A program made the position numbers and the translations under genes. Source: Alligator mississippiensis (Eukaryota > Chordata > Crocodylia > Alligatoridae). From it: a stretch of 64,000 nucleotides of DNA. A model generated the notes under the pieces. The model saw only the letters and a program-made list of their open reading frames with translations, did not search any database and had not been told where the DNA came from. The stretch lies in the NCBI RefSeq assembly GCF_030867095.1, contig NC_081825.1, forward strand, positions 262,890,954-262,954,953, written 5' to 3'. This document shows, one piece after another, positions 1 to 12,735 of this stretch; position 1 is the first letter of the stretch; every line of letters starts with the position of its first letter.

Positions 1-274
1 AAGCCATTCTGTTCGGCCCGTGGAGCCCCTAAAAAATTTAGAAAATATTTATCTGCTCCTGGCTGCTTGTCAAAGATGACAGGAGCCTGGGGCAGTAAGA
101 CCCAGGGGGAGCCTCAGCAAGTACCAGCAGCCCAGCCCCGTCCCACCCCCAGCCATTTCCCTGCCTGCCTGCCCACACTGCTCCAGCACCATGTGGCTCC
201 CAGCTGCATCACCAGATTGGGGAGCATGGGGCCTGTGCTGGTACCCCGGGGCAGAGGGGAAGGTATATGGAGAG

Positions 275-278
<4 letters not shown>

Positions 279-327
<49 letters not shown>
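279..327 (+). repeat. (TG)n microsatellite
   Basis: An uninterrupted TG run of about 24 units, followed downstream by a C/A-rich low-complexity tract. Alternating purine-pyrimidine of this length can adopt Z-DNA. Confidence 0.97.
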
Positions 328-329
<2 letters not shown>

Positions 330-339
330 TTGTAGGGTG

Positions 340-635
340 AGTCCCACGCACACACCCCACCATACACATGTACCCACACCCCCCTTGCGCTGCCATACAC
401 ACAGACCCCCATGCCCACACCCCCTCACACACCTGTCACCCTCCCCCCACACAGTCCCCCCACAAACTCCATACCTACCTACACCCCACATATCCACATG
501 CACACCCATATGCTCCCTCACCCCACACCTATTCACCCCCCACAGGCATACCCACACCCTTCCCCACATACCCAGACACCCAAAGCCCACCACAAACCTA
601 TACTGCCCCCCCCACACACAAAATACCACGATAGG
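340..635 (+). repeat. CA/CCCAC-rich low-complexity tract
   Basis: Dense CACACC, CCCCAC and ACACCC repeats with almost no G. It adjoins the TG microsatellite and probably derives from it by expansion and decay. Open frames here are artefacts of composition. Confidence 0.85.
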
Positions 636-3600
636 ACTTCATTTTAAGCTATTATATACAATCACCTCTGTGTACTTTACACAAACACATGTAAACCAGG
701 ACAAAAATATTTTTTGAAACCAAATTAATGAATGTTTTAGATGTTTGCTTTTTAGAATATAATTTGGTATTTTTCTGGTTCCAGCAGGCAAAACCCCTTG
801 CTGAAAGGAGTACTTCCTAGGGCAAGGGGAGGGACTCCTGGTGGCAAAGGTCAGGGGTTAGAGGGCAGGACTTCCAGTCACAAGATGGCGACCAGGGGTT
901 GGGGCACCTGCTTGCCAGAACTCAGTAAATGGCCCTTAACCCAAAATAGTTGCCTGCCCTTGGGCTAGAGGGAAAAGAGGTTTGAGATGAGCAGGGAGAC
1001 GCTACAAGGTATATAGCGCCTGTGTGAGCTCTGCGGGGCAGGCTCTCATTCCAGCGTGAGAGAACTGTACAGAGTGACATGCAGAGCCTGGTGACAGAAG
1101 GGATGAAATGGAAAGGGGCATAGAGCAAGAGAGCTCTGGGAAGTTGTGGAAGTCAAGTCCTTGGAGCTTTTTAAGTCCAAGGAAGTCAGTTTTGAGTTGT
1201 GCCCTGAAATGATCTTGGAGCCAGCAATGCTCTTTGAGTGGGAGGACAATCTGACTGCACTTCTGTGTATGTTTGTTGGAAAGAAGGCAGCAGCATTGCA
1301 CAGGTGATGGAGTCTGGAGAGCCTGGGCTCAGAAGGCCACAGAGAAAAGAGCTGTAATAGCAGAGCAAAGGGACTGATGGTCTGGCTGAGATTCCAGCAC
1401 AGTTCAGATGATGGCATAATCAAATGCTCAGATAAAGAGGGTGCAGGGGCAGGGTGAAGGTAGATACCATCAAAGCAGTTCTTGGTGGGACAATTGCAGC
1501 TGGATTCTGGGTCTGATGGTGCATCCTGGTCAGTGGAGCCCTCCAGAGGTAATGTCATGAAATTCCATTGAGAGGCTTGAAAATCCCAAGTCACTCAGGC
1601 ATCCAGTCTCTTTTCAGGACTTGCTGGACTTGGGGAATAAGATCACAGCCCCCAGCAAGAGAATGATTAGACTTCTGTAGGCTGCCTTCTCCTTACATAA
1701 TCATGCCCCCAAAGTGTGTGGGCTCTGAGATGAGAGAGGAGAGGGGCATAGATTTTATGAGGGTTTCCTGAATCCTTGGCTGGTGACATTTCTTTGATAA
1801 GAAAAATCAGGCTTCCTGCTCATGGCTGAGGCCTGATGGTATTAGAGACTGCTGCAAATTGCCTTCCTTTGAAAGAAAAGGAAAAGAAAAGCACTGAGCA
1901 ATTCCCAGACAGATTCCAGTCACAGTAACCAGGGCAGGACAGAGACCCTGGGCTAGCGATCTCAAGGAGCTTGCCTTCCAGACCCTATGGTATGGGCTAA
2001 GATGGCGATGGTAGGGAGGCTTGTTAAGATCGTGAAGAGAAATACATGAGGAAGTTTCTGTTGCATCAATAACTTGGAAGCCCCTTGTTAGGGCACAGCT
2101 TCACAAAACTTTGCGCTACTGGGCCCCCAGCTCACATTGGCTGGGTACTGCTGGGGAACAGAGAAAGTTGATGCCTCTGGAATCGTAGCCATGACTCCCG
2201 ACCCCTTGTTGGCACTGTGATGCCCTGGTCATGAAGGAAAAGGAGCAAAATTCCAAGCACTTCCCAGTGTGGTGTGAGCTAATGTTATTGGTGGCACGGG
2301 GCAGTGTGAATGTGCTTCATCAGGACTATTGCCTAATGGACAGTGCCAGCTAGTTACTTCATAGCAGCTTCTGCTCAGCACATTTCCACACTAAGGGATA
2401 GGTTTTTCCTCCTGACACTGTTTGGGTGAGCTGCAAGCTGCCAGCAGGTCTTGGCCGAAAGGAATAAGCTGAGTTGCTGCGATATTGGCAGCTCTGCAGT
2501 CAGAGGGCCCAAAAACACCAGTCAGTCAGCATGCCTAGGAGAGCCTATAGCAGAATATATTGGTCCCTTCCGTAAACTCGACAGCCTTTTTTCTGTCAGG
2601 CCTGAGACAGCCCAGCTTATATGATTTCCAGACACCATAGAACAGAAGCAACAGGCGCCTGGGGATGTGAAAGTGATTCAAGGCAGCCGAGTCTTCAGCA
2701 TGGGTTTGGGGTGAGAGGAAGCTGGAATGCCTGCAAGGCAGGGCAATATGGTTCCCTTTAAACACATTTTTCTTCTGAGGCAAAACTTGTTTAAACAGGA
2801 GAGCCCATTTGTGCTTGGTGAAAAGGGAATGATGCCCTATTTATAAGTGGAAGATGAGCCAGGAAGATTCCAGGAAACTCTGTAGAAGTTGGAGCTGGGG
2901 GGAGTTGGTCTGAGAGAGGGAAAGGAGGTACTTGAGGATTTAGGGAGGAGAAATGTGTTGGCCAGACTTGAGGGACCTATGTCCCATGAGCTGGGCTGAA
3001 GTGTGGGTGTGGAGCAGCCCCACACTCTGCCTCAGACACAGATTTAGCCCTCTCACGCATTCCCCGCCCCACACACACACACATCAGTGACTAGCAAAGA
3101 CACCCCCAGCGTTCTGCCCCTAAAGTGAGGTGGATGGTGAAGGAGATGATGAAGAAGGCTCCAAGTCCCTGCCCCACAGCATAGTTTTGGTGGGTCATGC
3201 TTTGGGGAGTCCCTTCCTCCATCTCACTTTTCTTGAGTGAGAACTGGGTGTGGTGGGCACGTCTCTTCCTGCCTCTCTGAGCTCAAGTGCAGCAGAGGTC
3301 ACGGTGACCCTCCTGGGCCCAAGCTGCGCCCCCCAGAGCCTGTGCTAAGCTCAGCACTGAGGTATCTTTCCCAGCCTTAGCTGAGTATCGATCCCACCCT
3401 GTGTATTGCTGAGTCAGTGCAACCAGCTCAGGTTTCTGCACCCCCCCCCTCCAGGGTTCGCTACAGATCTACAAGGTCAGACGTCTGAGATTCATCTATT
3501 CTTCCCAGTGGGTGGGGACATTGTCCTAACTTTTTCATTACATCATTTCCCACATTCTCTTCCCGCAAGGATAGAAGTGACTGTCCTGGCAAGGATCTGG

Positions 3601-3659
3601 GAAGGAGTGAGGGTGGGTGGAAAAGAGCAAGGTAAATGTGAGAGCAGTGATGGCTAGGG

Positions 3660-3830
3660 GGCAGAGCCTTGAATCTTGTGCCCATGAGCTCGTCCTTCAA
3701 CCTATTTGTGCCTCAGCTTTTTCTCTCTGCAAAATGAGGCTGATAATCCTAATCAACCTTCCAGGGAGACTTTGATCAGAGCTAGTTAAAATACTGCTAA
3801 AAAAGAGTACTCTGTGACTAAAAGTCAAAT
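3660..3830 (+). repeat. MIR-type SINE relic, sense
   Basis: Contains TGTGCCTCAGCTTTTTCTC and CTGCAAAATGAGGCTGATAA, a decayed form of the MIR core (gtgcctcagtttcctcatct, gtaaaatggggataataa). Old, with many substitutions. Confidence 0.65.
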
Positions 3831-4599
3831 GAATTTTAAAAGAATCTGCTTTGATGTTCTCCTTCCTTTACCTTGGCTTTCTGTGTGTGTCCTAACAATT
3901 GAGTTGGCTGGCAGGAGCGTTCAAAGGAAAGCCATTTTTTAATCAAAGATTGGATGACATTCACATAGCAGGTTTCATATTCTGAATTGCAAATCTGATT
4001 TTGCATGTTACTGTTCATCCAGTCAGAAACAGGAAACAGATTCTGTGTTCAAACAAAACAGATTGGATACGGAATAGTCTCAACAAACCTATCGAAAGAG
4101 AGCTATGGATCGGGGTGATTTACAGAAGCTGACAAATCCCTTTGAATAACTTATCCGAGGAAATCACCGTTTCTGAACACTTTGCAAACAAATAAAAACA
4201 TACATGTAGTAAATACTTCATGCTGAATGATTTCATTCACTGTTTGATGGAACTTTGAGATCTTCCAATTATAGACAGCCAAGCAAAACACTGCTACTAT
4301 AGTATGAAGAACACAAGATTTGTCCAATACAAAAATATCTGTATTATTTAAGAAAAACATGAGGTAATCCCAGTTTTATGTATAAATCAGATATTTATTT
4401 TTATTATAGATACATATATATACATGCTTAAAAAACATATATAAAACTAAAACTTTGTCCTGTTTTAGCATTTTTCACCTAAGCATCCTTTGCCTTTTTA
4501 TTGACACGTCCTTTCCTCAGCCCTCTCCAGCCTGATTCTCTGTTTCATCCTCCTGCTGTGCTCTGTGGGTCAGGGAATGGTGACTTTGTCCCTTGTTTG

Positions 4600-4865
4600 C
4601 ACTGTGTTTGACACAGTGATCTCCTGATCTTAACAACAGCTAAGCACCTCAAAGTACTTTGTGTATGTGAGGGAATGCACTGATGCCTGCCAGTCAGGCA
4701 GTGTTGTCCCCATTTTGCAGAGAGGGAAACTGAAGCACTGGGAGGCAGGGGGAACAACTTACCCAAGGTTACACAGTGAATCAGTAGTACAGCTGAGAAT
4801 AGAAATTGGTCTCTTGATTCCATGTGCCCTGCTTGATCCGTTTGAACACGACCGCTTGCTGATGT
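4600..4865 (-). repeat. MIR-type SINE relic, antisense
   Basis: CCCCATTTTGCAGAGAGGG, AAACTGAAGCACTGGGAGG and CCCAAGGTTACACAGTGAAT match the reverse strand of the MIR consensus in order. One of the clearest ancient repeats in the window. Confidence 0.85.
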
Positions 4866-7516
4866 TAACTGTAATGTCTTTCATCCTGAGAACTTAATGC
4901 ATTCTGTATACAAAATAATCTAGCACATGCAAACCCTGAAACCACTCGCAGTATGGTGCAGATTTGGTTTTATAGCAGGCAACAATGCACACAGTGGGAA
5001 GTGAAGCTTAATGGCATGACTGGAAAATTCAGGGGGGGATTTAAGGAAGAAGAATCCTATGCAAATCCAAGTCACAAGAATTTAAGTTAAAATCAGTTTT
5101 CTTATTGAGGAAGCTTGGAGAAGCCAGTTCCAAGATAAAGGGAGCTGGGACAGCTGTGTGTTGTTCAGCTGAACAGCTTTGAAATGGAGAAGTGAATGTC
5201 AAAAAGGCATTTTACTCAACCCAGCTTTTCCTTTTAAACAAATGCCTTCATCTACTACAGTAATGACCCATAATACTGCTGCATGCAATGTCATTATGAA
5301 ACTTTTAGAGTCCTGAAGCATTGCACAATATCGACATGTGAAAATTCATCTCATCTGTTCCAATGTTAACCTTAACTCTGCCCAACAAGATGTCCTTATG
5401 CGGAAGCATGACAAGCTCATTGAGAGTCTGGAGCAGGGTTATGTAGAACAGATGGGAAGTGAAGGGGAGGAGGAAACATAGATGAGGGGAAGAAGAGACT
5501 TTCCTCTGGCAGCAGTAGCTGCATGGGTGGGCTCCCTGGGAACTGACCCTAGTGCCCTGTTTGTTCCCTCCTCCCCCTCTCCCAATACGTGCATATTGGG
5601 AGCAGGGCTCTGCCTGCTCTGGCAAAGGCTCCCTGGTGGGAAAGAGGGGAGCACCATCATGCTAGCTTCACTAGGCCCCATTCTGCTCCCCCCAGATATA
5701 TTGCTTAGTGTGGCACTGAGGCGCAGGGCTGCCCCTGCCATAGCAAGGACTCTAGGAGGCTATTTTGGTTCCTCCTTTTGGTCAGCACCTGGGAATGATG
5801 CCCTGCTAACCTCACCCTAGTTACACACTGCTGTCCCTATGAACCCTTTTGACACATACTTACTAGTGATTATGATAATTTGTGGATCTGTACATGCAGC
5901 CTATGATCAATGATCTCATGCGTCTCAGGATCAGAGTTAAGGTGATAGTTGGACCATACGAGATGAAATTTTCACATTCTTGCAGATCAAATATGTAAAT
6001 GGTAAGGATCCTAGAATACTTAAAGTGCCTTATTTTATTTTCAGCAATAATGTTGACAGTAACACTGTAGTTATGTAATTTACAAAAGAGTTTTGAGAGC
6101 TTCAGCAATCTTTACTGTAAGATGTCTGTGTGGGCATCTGGGGGAAAGGAAGGTGAACTGAGGACTGAATGATGGAGACTGCTGTGATGGGTGTGTACAG
6201 GTTGTACAGAGGCAGATTTGAGGTTAGTTGAGTTGTAGTGGAACCCAGGTGGTCGCTTCCTGTCTAAAACTCCTTCTATTCCATAAAACTGCAGCCATGA
6301 AAAGTATGATGAATTCATGGAACCGGGGGAGGCTGATTGGGGCAGGGATTGGTCTGGGATATACAGAGTTGAGTTTGGGGGTCTACAGGAAGTTTGAATT
6401 TTGGAGGCATGTGACCAGGAAAGCCTGGAAGGGAATGGAAAGCAGGATTTAGTGGAGGAATCTGCTGTTGCTTCTCCAGCCAGGAGCAAAGTTAGTGTCC
6501 TCCTAGATTCTAGCCTAGTTCTTCCTTTAGGTTATTAGCTGGGATGTGTACAGTGTCTGGGACCTTACAGGGAAATATAGATCTCCATCTACTCCCCTGG
6601 ACAGCAGTGTCTTCTGTTCACCCCTCTTCCCTGTGGCTGGATGTACCTGCTGGAAAAGTAAACATTGTTTCTGGAAATGGGTTGGGGAACTTGCTCTGGG
6701 AAGCAGGGCTGAGGCTGGGAAGGGACTTGCAGGTTGCTAGGAGTCTCATTATTTATTTGTTGATGGTCCAGTGGCTCAGTCAATCAGACTTACTCTTCTT
6801 GCTAACAAAAAGGGGATGAATTATTTATCAGCTGAAAATGCCAGATGGTGATAGCTTTGCTGTTTACAGAGGAAGGAGAGCGTGAGGAGGGAGGGAGATG
6901 GGAACACAGAAAATGAACAGATTGTGTGCAGCTCTGCAGGGAAGTGCCTAGTCCTCCCTAGAGGACCCTCACCTCAGTCTGGCCCCTGACACCTTACTAG
7001 CTTTCAGGAAAGGGTCTGGGAGCTTGTGTCTCTTTCAGCCCAACAGTGTTGGGCATCAGAAGTAAGTTCCCCTGTTTCTGCTTCTCTTTTCTAAATCTCC
7101 AAACTCTAGTATTCATTTCTTTCCCCTGGGACTGCTTGTCTCTTGCCTGCAGAATCCTGCTTCCCCAAACTCAGCTCTGCTTGACATCCCTGGGTCAAAA
7201 AGAAAGTTCTCCCTGATGCGGGAAGGCAGTGAGGAAACAGACAGGTGAGGGAAGACAGATATTTTCCAAGGTTTTATCTACACTCCTGATTCCCAGCCCC
7301 AGGAGTGACTTTAGGGTCAATATTTCACTGGGATCTCTGACTCTGCAACTAGGCACAACTTTGGGAAAAACTCTGTCTGTTTAAGGTGGTCTAGAACTTC
7401 TTGTGATGGAAAGAGTCCCGTGCCCCAGGGGGATACTTGGTAGTGCTGTGCTGCAAGGAATGGTGGGAGCGATACAGGAGAAGGGGGAGGAATGCTTTTG
7501 CCATGCAGTTAATACT

Positions 7517-9140
7517 AGAGGTGCACTGATACATCGGTCAGATATCAGATAGGCACTGATATAAAGACAATAGACTATATTGGAAATAGTTTCATAGTTG
7601 GTAGGGTCGGAAGGGACCAGAGCAGATCATCAAGTTCAACCCCCTGCCATAGGCAGGAAAGAATGCTGGGGTCAAACGACCCTGGCTAGGTGATTGTCTA
7701 GCCTCCTTTTGAAGACCCCCAGGCTAGGAGCAAGCACCACTTCCCTTGGAAGTTGGTTCCAGATCCTAGCCACCCTGACTGAAGTAGTGCCTCCTGATGT
7801 CCAGCCTGAACCTACTCTCAGCCAATTTATGGCGGTTATTCCTAGTTACTCCTGGTAGTGCTCGGGGGAACAGGGTCTCTCCCATTACCTGCTGGTTCCC
7901 CTTGGTAAATTTATAGACGGCCACCAGATCCCCTCTTAGCCTTCTCTTGTGAAGGCTGAACAGGTTCAGGTCCCATAGCCTCTCCTCATAAGGCCTGCCC
8001 TGCTGCCCCCTGATCATGCGAGTGGCCCTCCTTTGGACCCTTTCGATGCTGTCCACATCCCTCCTGAAGTACAGCGCCCAGAACTGGACGCAGTACTCCA
8101 ACTGTGGCTTGACCAATGTCGCATAGAGGGGGAGGATTACCTCCTTGGATCTGCTTGTGATGCATCTGTGGATGTATGACAAGGTGCGGTTGGCCCTACT
8201 GACCGCATCAGCCTGATGTGGCCGATAATTTGGCTGATAAATGCCCATATGTGCTCACAGCCACAGTGCAGCACGTAGGCAGCAAGGAGGACAGCCCAGC
8301 TGCTTGGAGAGCTGTGTGCAGCTAGTAAGTCTGTTGTGGTGAAAGGAGAGTGGGGAGGAAAGGGGCGTGGGGTGGCAGATCAACGTCCCCTACAGCGAAG
8401 GAGGGAGTGGGGCTGGGGTAGGTACTGCCCAGCCAGGGTGGGGCAGGTGCGGGACTGAGCCACGGCGGGGCGGGGTGGCTCCTGCTGCTGCTGCGTGCTG
8501 CTAGTCAGGGAGCGGTTCGTTCGGTTGCTTGTTCAGAAGCTCCTGCCGCTGCTCCCGCTGCTCATCCAGGAGGGCACGGGGGGTCCTGTGTGCCCCCAGA
8601 TCTGTAGGATGGGCTGCAGCTGCGGGCTGGAGCCGGGGCTGCACCACGCCACACTGCGCTGCACTTAGGGTTGGCGGAGAGGGCACGGGGGGGAGGGCTG
8701 CAGCCATCCCAAATTTTGCTGTAGCCCTGCCATAGCCTTCTCCCAGCACTGCCGCTGCCCACCCCAAGCACAGCGCACCCCTGGCTACAGCCTGCCCGGC
8801 CCAGCCCTTACAGAACCGGGGGCACATGCCCCCCATGCCCTCCTGGATGAGCAGTGGGAGCTTCCAGATGAGTGGCACGCAGAGGCAGGAGCACCCCCAG
8901 CACCCTGGATGAGCCACAGCTCCATCCTGTGCCCGCCCCACCCCAGCTGGGCCTCACCTGCCTCAGCCCTACTCCCTCCCTCACTGCAGGCGGCATTAAT
9001 CGGCCCCCCTATGCCCCTTCCCTACCTCCTCCCCTTCCACCACAACAGACTTATCAGCTACATGCAGCTGTATCAGAAATCAGTATCGGCTGATATGCCT
9101 CCTTAAAAATCTGCTATCGGTATTGGCCCCCAAAATCTCT
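7517..9140. mobile_element. DNA transposon-like element with ATCGG subterminal repeats, split by a CR1
   Basis: The left end is AGGTGCACTGATACATCGG followed by GATATCAG motifs. The right part has CAGTATCGGCTGATATG and CTATCGGTATTGGCCCCCAA. Such TATCGG-rich ends are typical of some hAT families. The body from about 8,390 to 9,060 is very GC-rich. The right terminus lacks a clear copy of the left inverted repeat, so it may be truncated. A CR1 (7,589-8,213) interrupts it. It is non-autonomous; the open frames inside are composition artefacts. Confidence 0.55.
7589..8213 (-). mobile_element. CR1 LINE, 5'-truncated 3' fragment
   Basis: The minus strand reads AVSRANRTLSYIHRCITSRS, then LPLYATLVKPQLEYCVQFWA and RVQRRATRMIRGQQG, the C-terminal part of CR1 ORF2 after the reverse transcriptase core. 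It ends with the CR1 3' terminus near 7,589. About 145 codons are open without interruption, so this copy is relatively young. It inserted into the surrounding DNA transposon. Confidence 0.93.
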
Positions 9141-9599
9141 ATGTGTTTTGGTTAAGATGTAAAACTTGCCCTCACGGCAGTTGCTCACTGAAGCTCCGTG
9201 GGCACATCTTCCAGGTATCAGGGTGTTAGCTAGATCCCTGTGAAACTTTCCCAGCAAAGCCCAAACAATTTGAAGCTTAGTGAATCCCAGATTCTAAGAC
9301 AGAAGCCAGTGAGTGTTTCTATGGGCCCTGTACATCTTTCATCAACACCTGTCACAGCCTTTGTGGATGTGGTTAAGGATGTGATTATTTTTGTGAGGGA
9401 TTCTCAGCTTTTGTTACAGTTTTGTAGCATCATATCTGATCCTGCTAGAGCTGAGAATCACGTGTGCTGAGCACAGGTGTAGTCCCATGCCAGGTCTTTT
9501 AGGTTATACAAGGCTGCTCCCTGATGCACAGCACTTAAATGTAGTTTGCTGACTTATCTTTTCACCCAGAACTTGAAACTAACTTCAGAAGGCAATGTA

Positions 9600-9835
9600 A
9601 GGGGCTAGGGGTCAGTCCCAGCTCCGTAGACTGGGACTTAGAAGTCCCACTTACTTCCTATGTAATTTTGGGTATGTCACTTCACCTCCCTGTGCCTATT
9701 TCCACCTTTGCCATTTGTCATTCTTGTCTATTTATAAATCTAATAAAAATTTAGAAACTCGCTCGTTGGGACAGGGAGTGGGTGTTTGTGCGGAGCCTAG
9801 CACAACGAGGTCCTGATTTTGGTTGTCATCTAAAA
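9600..9835 (+). repeat. CORE-SINE/MIR-like relic
   Basis: Contains TATGTCACTTCACCTCCCTG, TGCCTATTTCCACC and then GGACAGGGAGTGGGTGTTTG and GCCTAGCACAACGAGGTCCT. The order (tRNA-like head, core, LINE-derived tail ending gcctagcacaatggggccc) matches an amniote SINE type also seen at 39.9 kb. Confidence 0.6.
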
Positions 9836-10125
9836 AGAAGGGCGTGAAACAAATACTAGATGACAGTAAGTGCAGTTTCTCAGAACCAGGTCAAATGGCA
9901 GAGACATCTCTCCCATGTGTGCACTAACAAAAATGAAAATATGAATGCTTAGCATGGCTACAGTGTTGGGAATTTTGGTAGCTCTGTGGAAAGTTGACAG
10001 GGTGTAAACAAAGCTAACCGTTCGCAAAGCACATCCCAGCAAGTAGGTGTATGACCTCGCCATGGATGGGGGTGGGAAATGCATGTGACCATCATGCCCT
10101 CTTCACACTGGGTGAGACACTAGAG

Positions 10126-10352
10126 CAGGGATCAGATCATGTGGGCTGGATATGACCCACGGTACCATTGGAACCAGCCTCTGGACCTGGGGCTTCAGTG
10201 ACGTTCAGTGGCAAGGAGGTTGGTGGTGGGGAGTTCTCCCGTGCCACAGCAGGAAGAAGTGGTGGTGGTTGCATCCTAGCACCCATCCGCCCACCACTCT
10301 TATCTCAGTGGGGTTATGCCAGCTGGCAGCCTGACAAGGTTGTTAACCACTG
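10126..10352. mobile_element. Short hAT-like non-autonomous element
   Basis: It starts CAGGGATCAGATC and ends GTTGTTAACCACTG, so both ends carry degenerate CAGTGGTTNNCAAC-type inverted repeats. Flanks CACTAGAG (10,118-10,125) and CTCTATAG (10,353-10,360) agree at 6 of 8 bases, as an old 8-bp duplication would. It has no transposase. Confidence 0.55.
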
Positions 10353-10620
10353 CTCTATAGCTAATTATTCCTGTTGCAAAACTGGGCCCCAGCTTCCCAC
10401 TTCCCAGTGCAGCTGCCCTAGGAATCCCTAACTGGCTGCACCAGGTCAGACTGCTGCTCCCCCTGCTTTTCTTTTCCCCATGCCTTCCAAGGAGGCAAGA
10501 GGCCTGGAAAAGGGCAGGGCACTGGTTGATGAGGTCAGTGCTTGCTGTAGGCTCAAGGTATGTGTGTCTAGGTGTTCAGAGCTTTTACGGAAATAACCCA
10601 CCTGTGGAGTCCTTGTAGGG

Positions 10621-10851
10621 CAGTGGGGACCAACCTTTGTGGTAAGTATGTCATGAATTAGCTCCACACACTTCGCAAGTGCTACTCTGATCCTCTTCCC
10701 CTGCCCTACCTGCTGCTCTGCATTCTGCTGCCTGCCCAATCTGCTGCTCTGTCTCCCACTGTGCTGCCTGTTCCTTCCCTGATCTGCTGTGCCACACACA
10801 GAGGCTGCCTGTGCCACTTGTGGCACCCCTGCCACAGGCTGGCCATCCCTA
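10621..10851. mobile_element. Short hAT-like non-autonomous element
   Basis: It starts CAGTGGGGACCAACC and ends GGCTGGCCATCCCTA; the ends are imperfect inverted repeats (9 of 15). Flanks TTGTAGGG and TTGTAGAG agree at 7 of 8 bases, supporting an 8-bp target-site duplication. Confidence 0.6.
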
Positions 10852-12735
10852 TTGTAGAGCATGGGTGTCACCTGTATGCCTGGGAGCCATGAGAGCCAGT
10901 GCCATGGTTCATATAGAGCAGTACCTGGAGGCCTAAAAAGTGCGAGAGTTTGCAGATAGAAGCATAGTTAACTACAGGCAGGGGCATTGCCATAGTGCAT
11001 CTATAAGGTTCAGTCCTCCAAGCCAACTCTACTGTGCCAGGTCCTCCTTCTCCAGAACAGGGAATGGACCCCCCTCTATTCCCACAGTGGTAGGTTTAAC
11101 TCAATCACTCGGACTTTTGAACGGGTAGGTTCCCTCCATGACGTCAAGAGCATTGTTTTGGAAGAGAAGGTTTGTTCATGAGGGCTTGTTGGACATACTG
11201 GCACTCCCCAGGAGCCCTGGGAATTTATTGATAACTGCTTCATCTTATGCTGATGTGGAAGAACACCACAGGACCAAACCAGGTCCTTTGTTTCCAGAAC
11301 TGGGCTTGAGTCCAAGACATCACCCATTATGGCTTGAGGGGTAAGGGAGTATGCTGCATCTTCCTCTCATGCTTCAAGCCAGTGAAAGCTTTGCAGTGGG
11401 GAACAACTGTACAGCAGACAATTGCACTTGCAGCCACCTTGGGTAATAGGGACACTTACCCCAACACAGCAGAAATGGCCAACAGCACTCACTGGGACCC
11501 ACACAGAGCCTGGGATTTCCTGCCTGGGCTACTGTCCTCCTTGGCCACTGGTGGTCTAGCTAAACACTGCCTCCTTCAGGATCCAGTGGTTCCATCACTG
11601 GGGACCTCCTTGGTAGGTCACTGAGGACCTCTGACCCCTCCATGCCCTCACTATGCATTGCCCTCTCTTCCTCTGTGGGTTTGTATCACCAAGTTTTGCC
11701 CCTTCATACTCTTTTGGACCCATGGCTTGACATGGCTCCCTGATCACACTCTAAGGACCCTGTCCATGTTAGGCTCCTGAGGCTCTTTTTGCTAGGTGCT
11801 AAGAGGAAAAAAGGGAGAGAACGATGGAGCAGGAAAGTGATGTGAGCTCTTTGCCATGGGTCGTTACTGTAAAAATCCTTTTACAAGGCCATATTAAAGG
11901 AATCAAAAGTGGCCTGGACAGAGAATAAGGAGGTATTTTGGAAAAACTTGGGAAAACAGAATACAGAAAATGGCCAGGACAAGGTGAGTGGCTGGAGCCC
12001 TGTGAGATGTTGGACAGCTGAGTTTTCAACACTTAGAAAATGTCTTTTGGCCAGCGCTCCTACCAGGAGGCAGGAAGGTGGTCTGGAGCACCTGTTAGCA
12101 TACACCTACCTCTGAAATCAAGGATTCCAGGTATTCAAAGGGAAGAGAGGGATAGGAAGATAATTTGTTGGTTGCTACTACCAGCACAGATGTGGTGGTA
12201 GGGGAATGTGGTGAGTAGAGCCCTGTCAGTCTCTTGCTACTTTTTATCTCTCTTATTTGTAGTGGCTTATGAAGATGGTCCAGTGACCTGCACCTGACCT
12301 CTGACTTCACCATGATACCAACAACTCATTCCAGCCTCTGGGACTGAGCAGGGAAGGTGGTGAAGGCCCTTTACTCTCAGGTAGGAATAAAGCAAGGATG
12401 CAGCTAAAAGTCCAAATGGCAACAGAACAATACAATTCTGTGGGGTGGAGGCCAGGGATGTGGCAGCCCCAGCTGCTAGCACCACCCCCCACTTCTGCAG
12501 CACCACTTGTTAGGAGATTTTTTGCTCTGACCTCTGTAGTGCCTGCTTCTGGGCCAGGCTGGGACTGCAGCAGCTATCAGATCACCCTGTCAGCATGCCG
12601 TCCCTAGCCTAATTATGTCCCTACCCAGTTCCTTCCACTGGGAAAAGCTAGGACTGGCCTGGCTCCCCAGCCAAAGTCCCCTGCAGTCCCCACCCTCCCT
12701 CCTGGCCCTCATTGACCCTGCCTGGGTTTTTGCAG

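Larger units (their letters stand above)
1..12735. other. Upstream flank of TMEM63C, no coding exon recognised
   Basis: I found no conserved protein segment on either strand. The acceptor at 12,735 implies that at least one 5' untranslated exon of TMEM63C lies upstream, possibly here, but I cannot place it. The stretches 661-3,650, 4,870-7,510 and 10,870-12,735 show nothing I recognise. ZDHHC22, the human neighbour on this side, was looked for and not seen. Confidence 0.5.

Noticed and set aside
67-717. 216-codon plus-strand frame and minus-strand partners around the TG repeat
   Set aside because: Protein text is runs of CVCV/THTH/PHPH from the microsatellite and CA-rich tract.
8501-8941. 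GC-rich 146-codon minus-strand frame
   Set aside because: Inside the body of a DNA transposon; no family resemblance, Ala/Gly/Pro-rich composition only.
1-12735. ZDHHC22, expected human neighbour
   Set aside because: No DHHC-type cysteine-rich motif or other matching exon was found on either strand.
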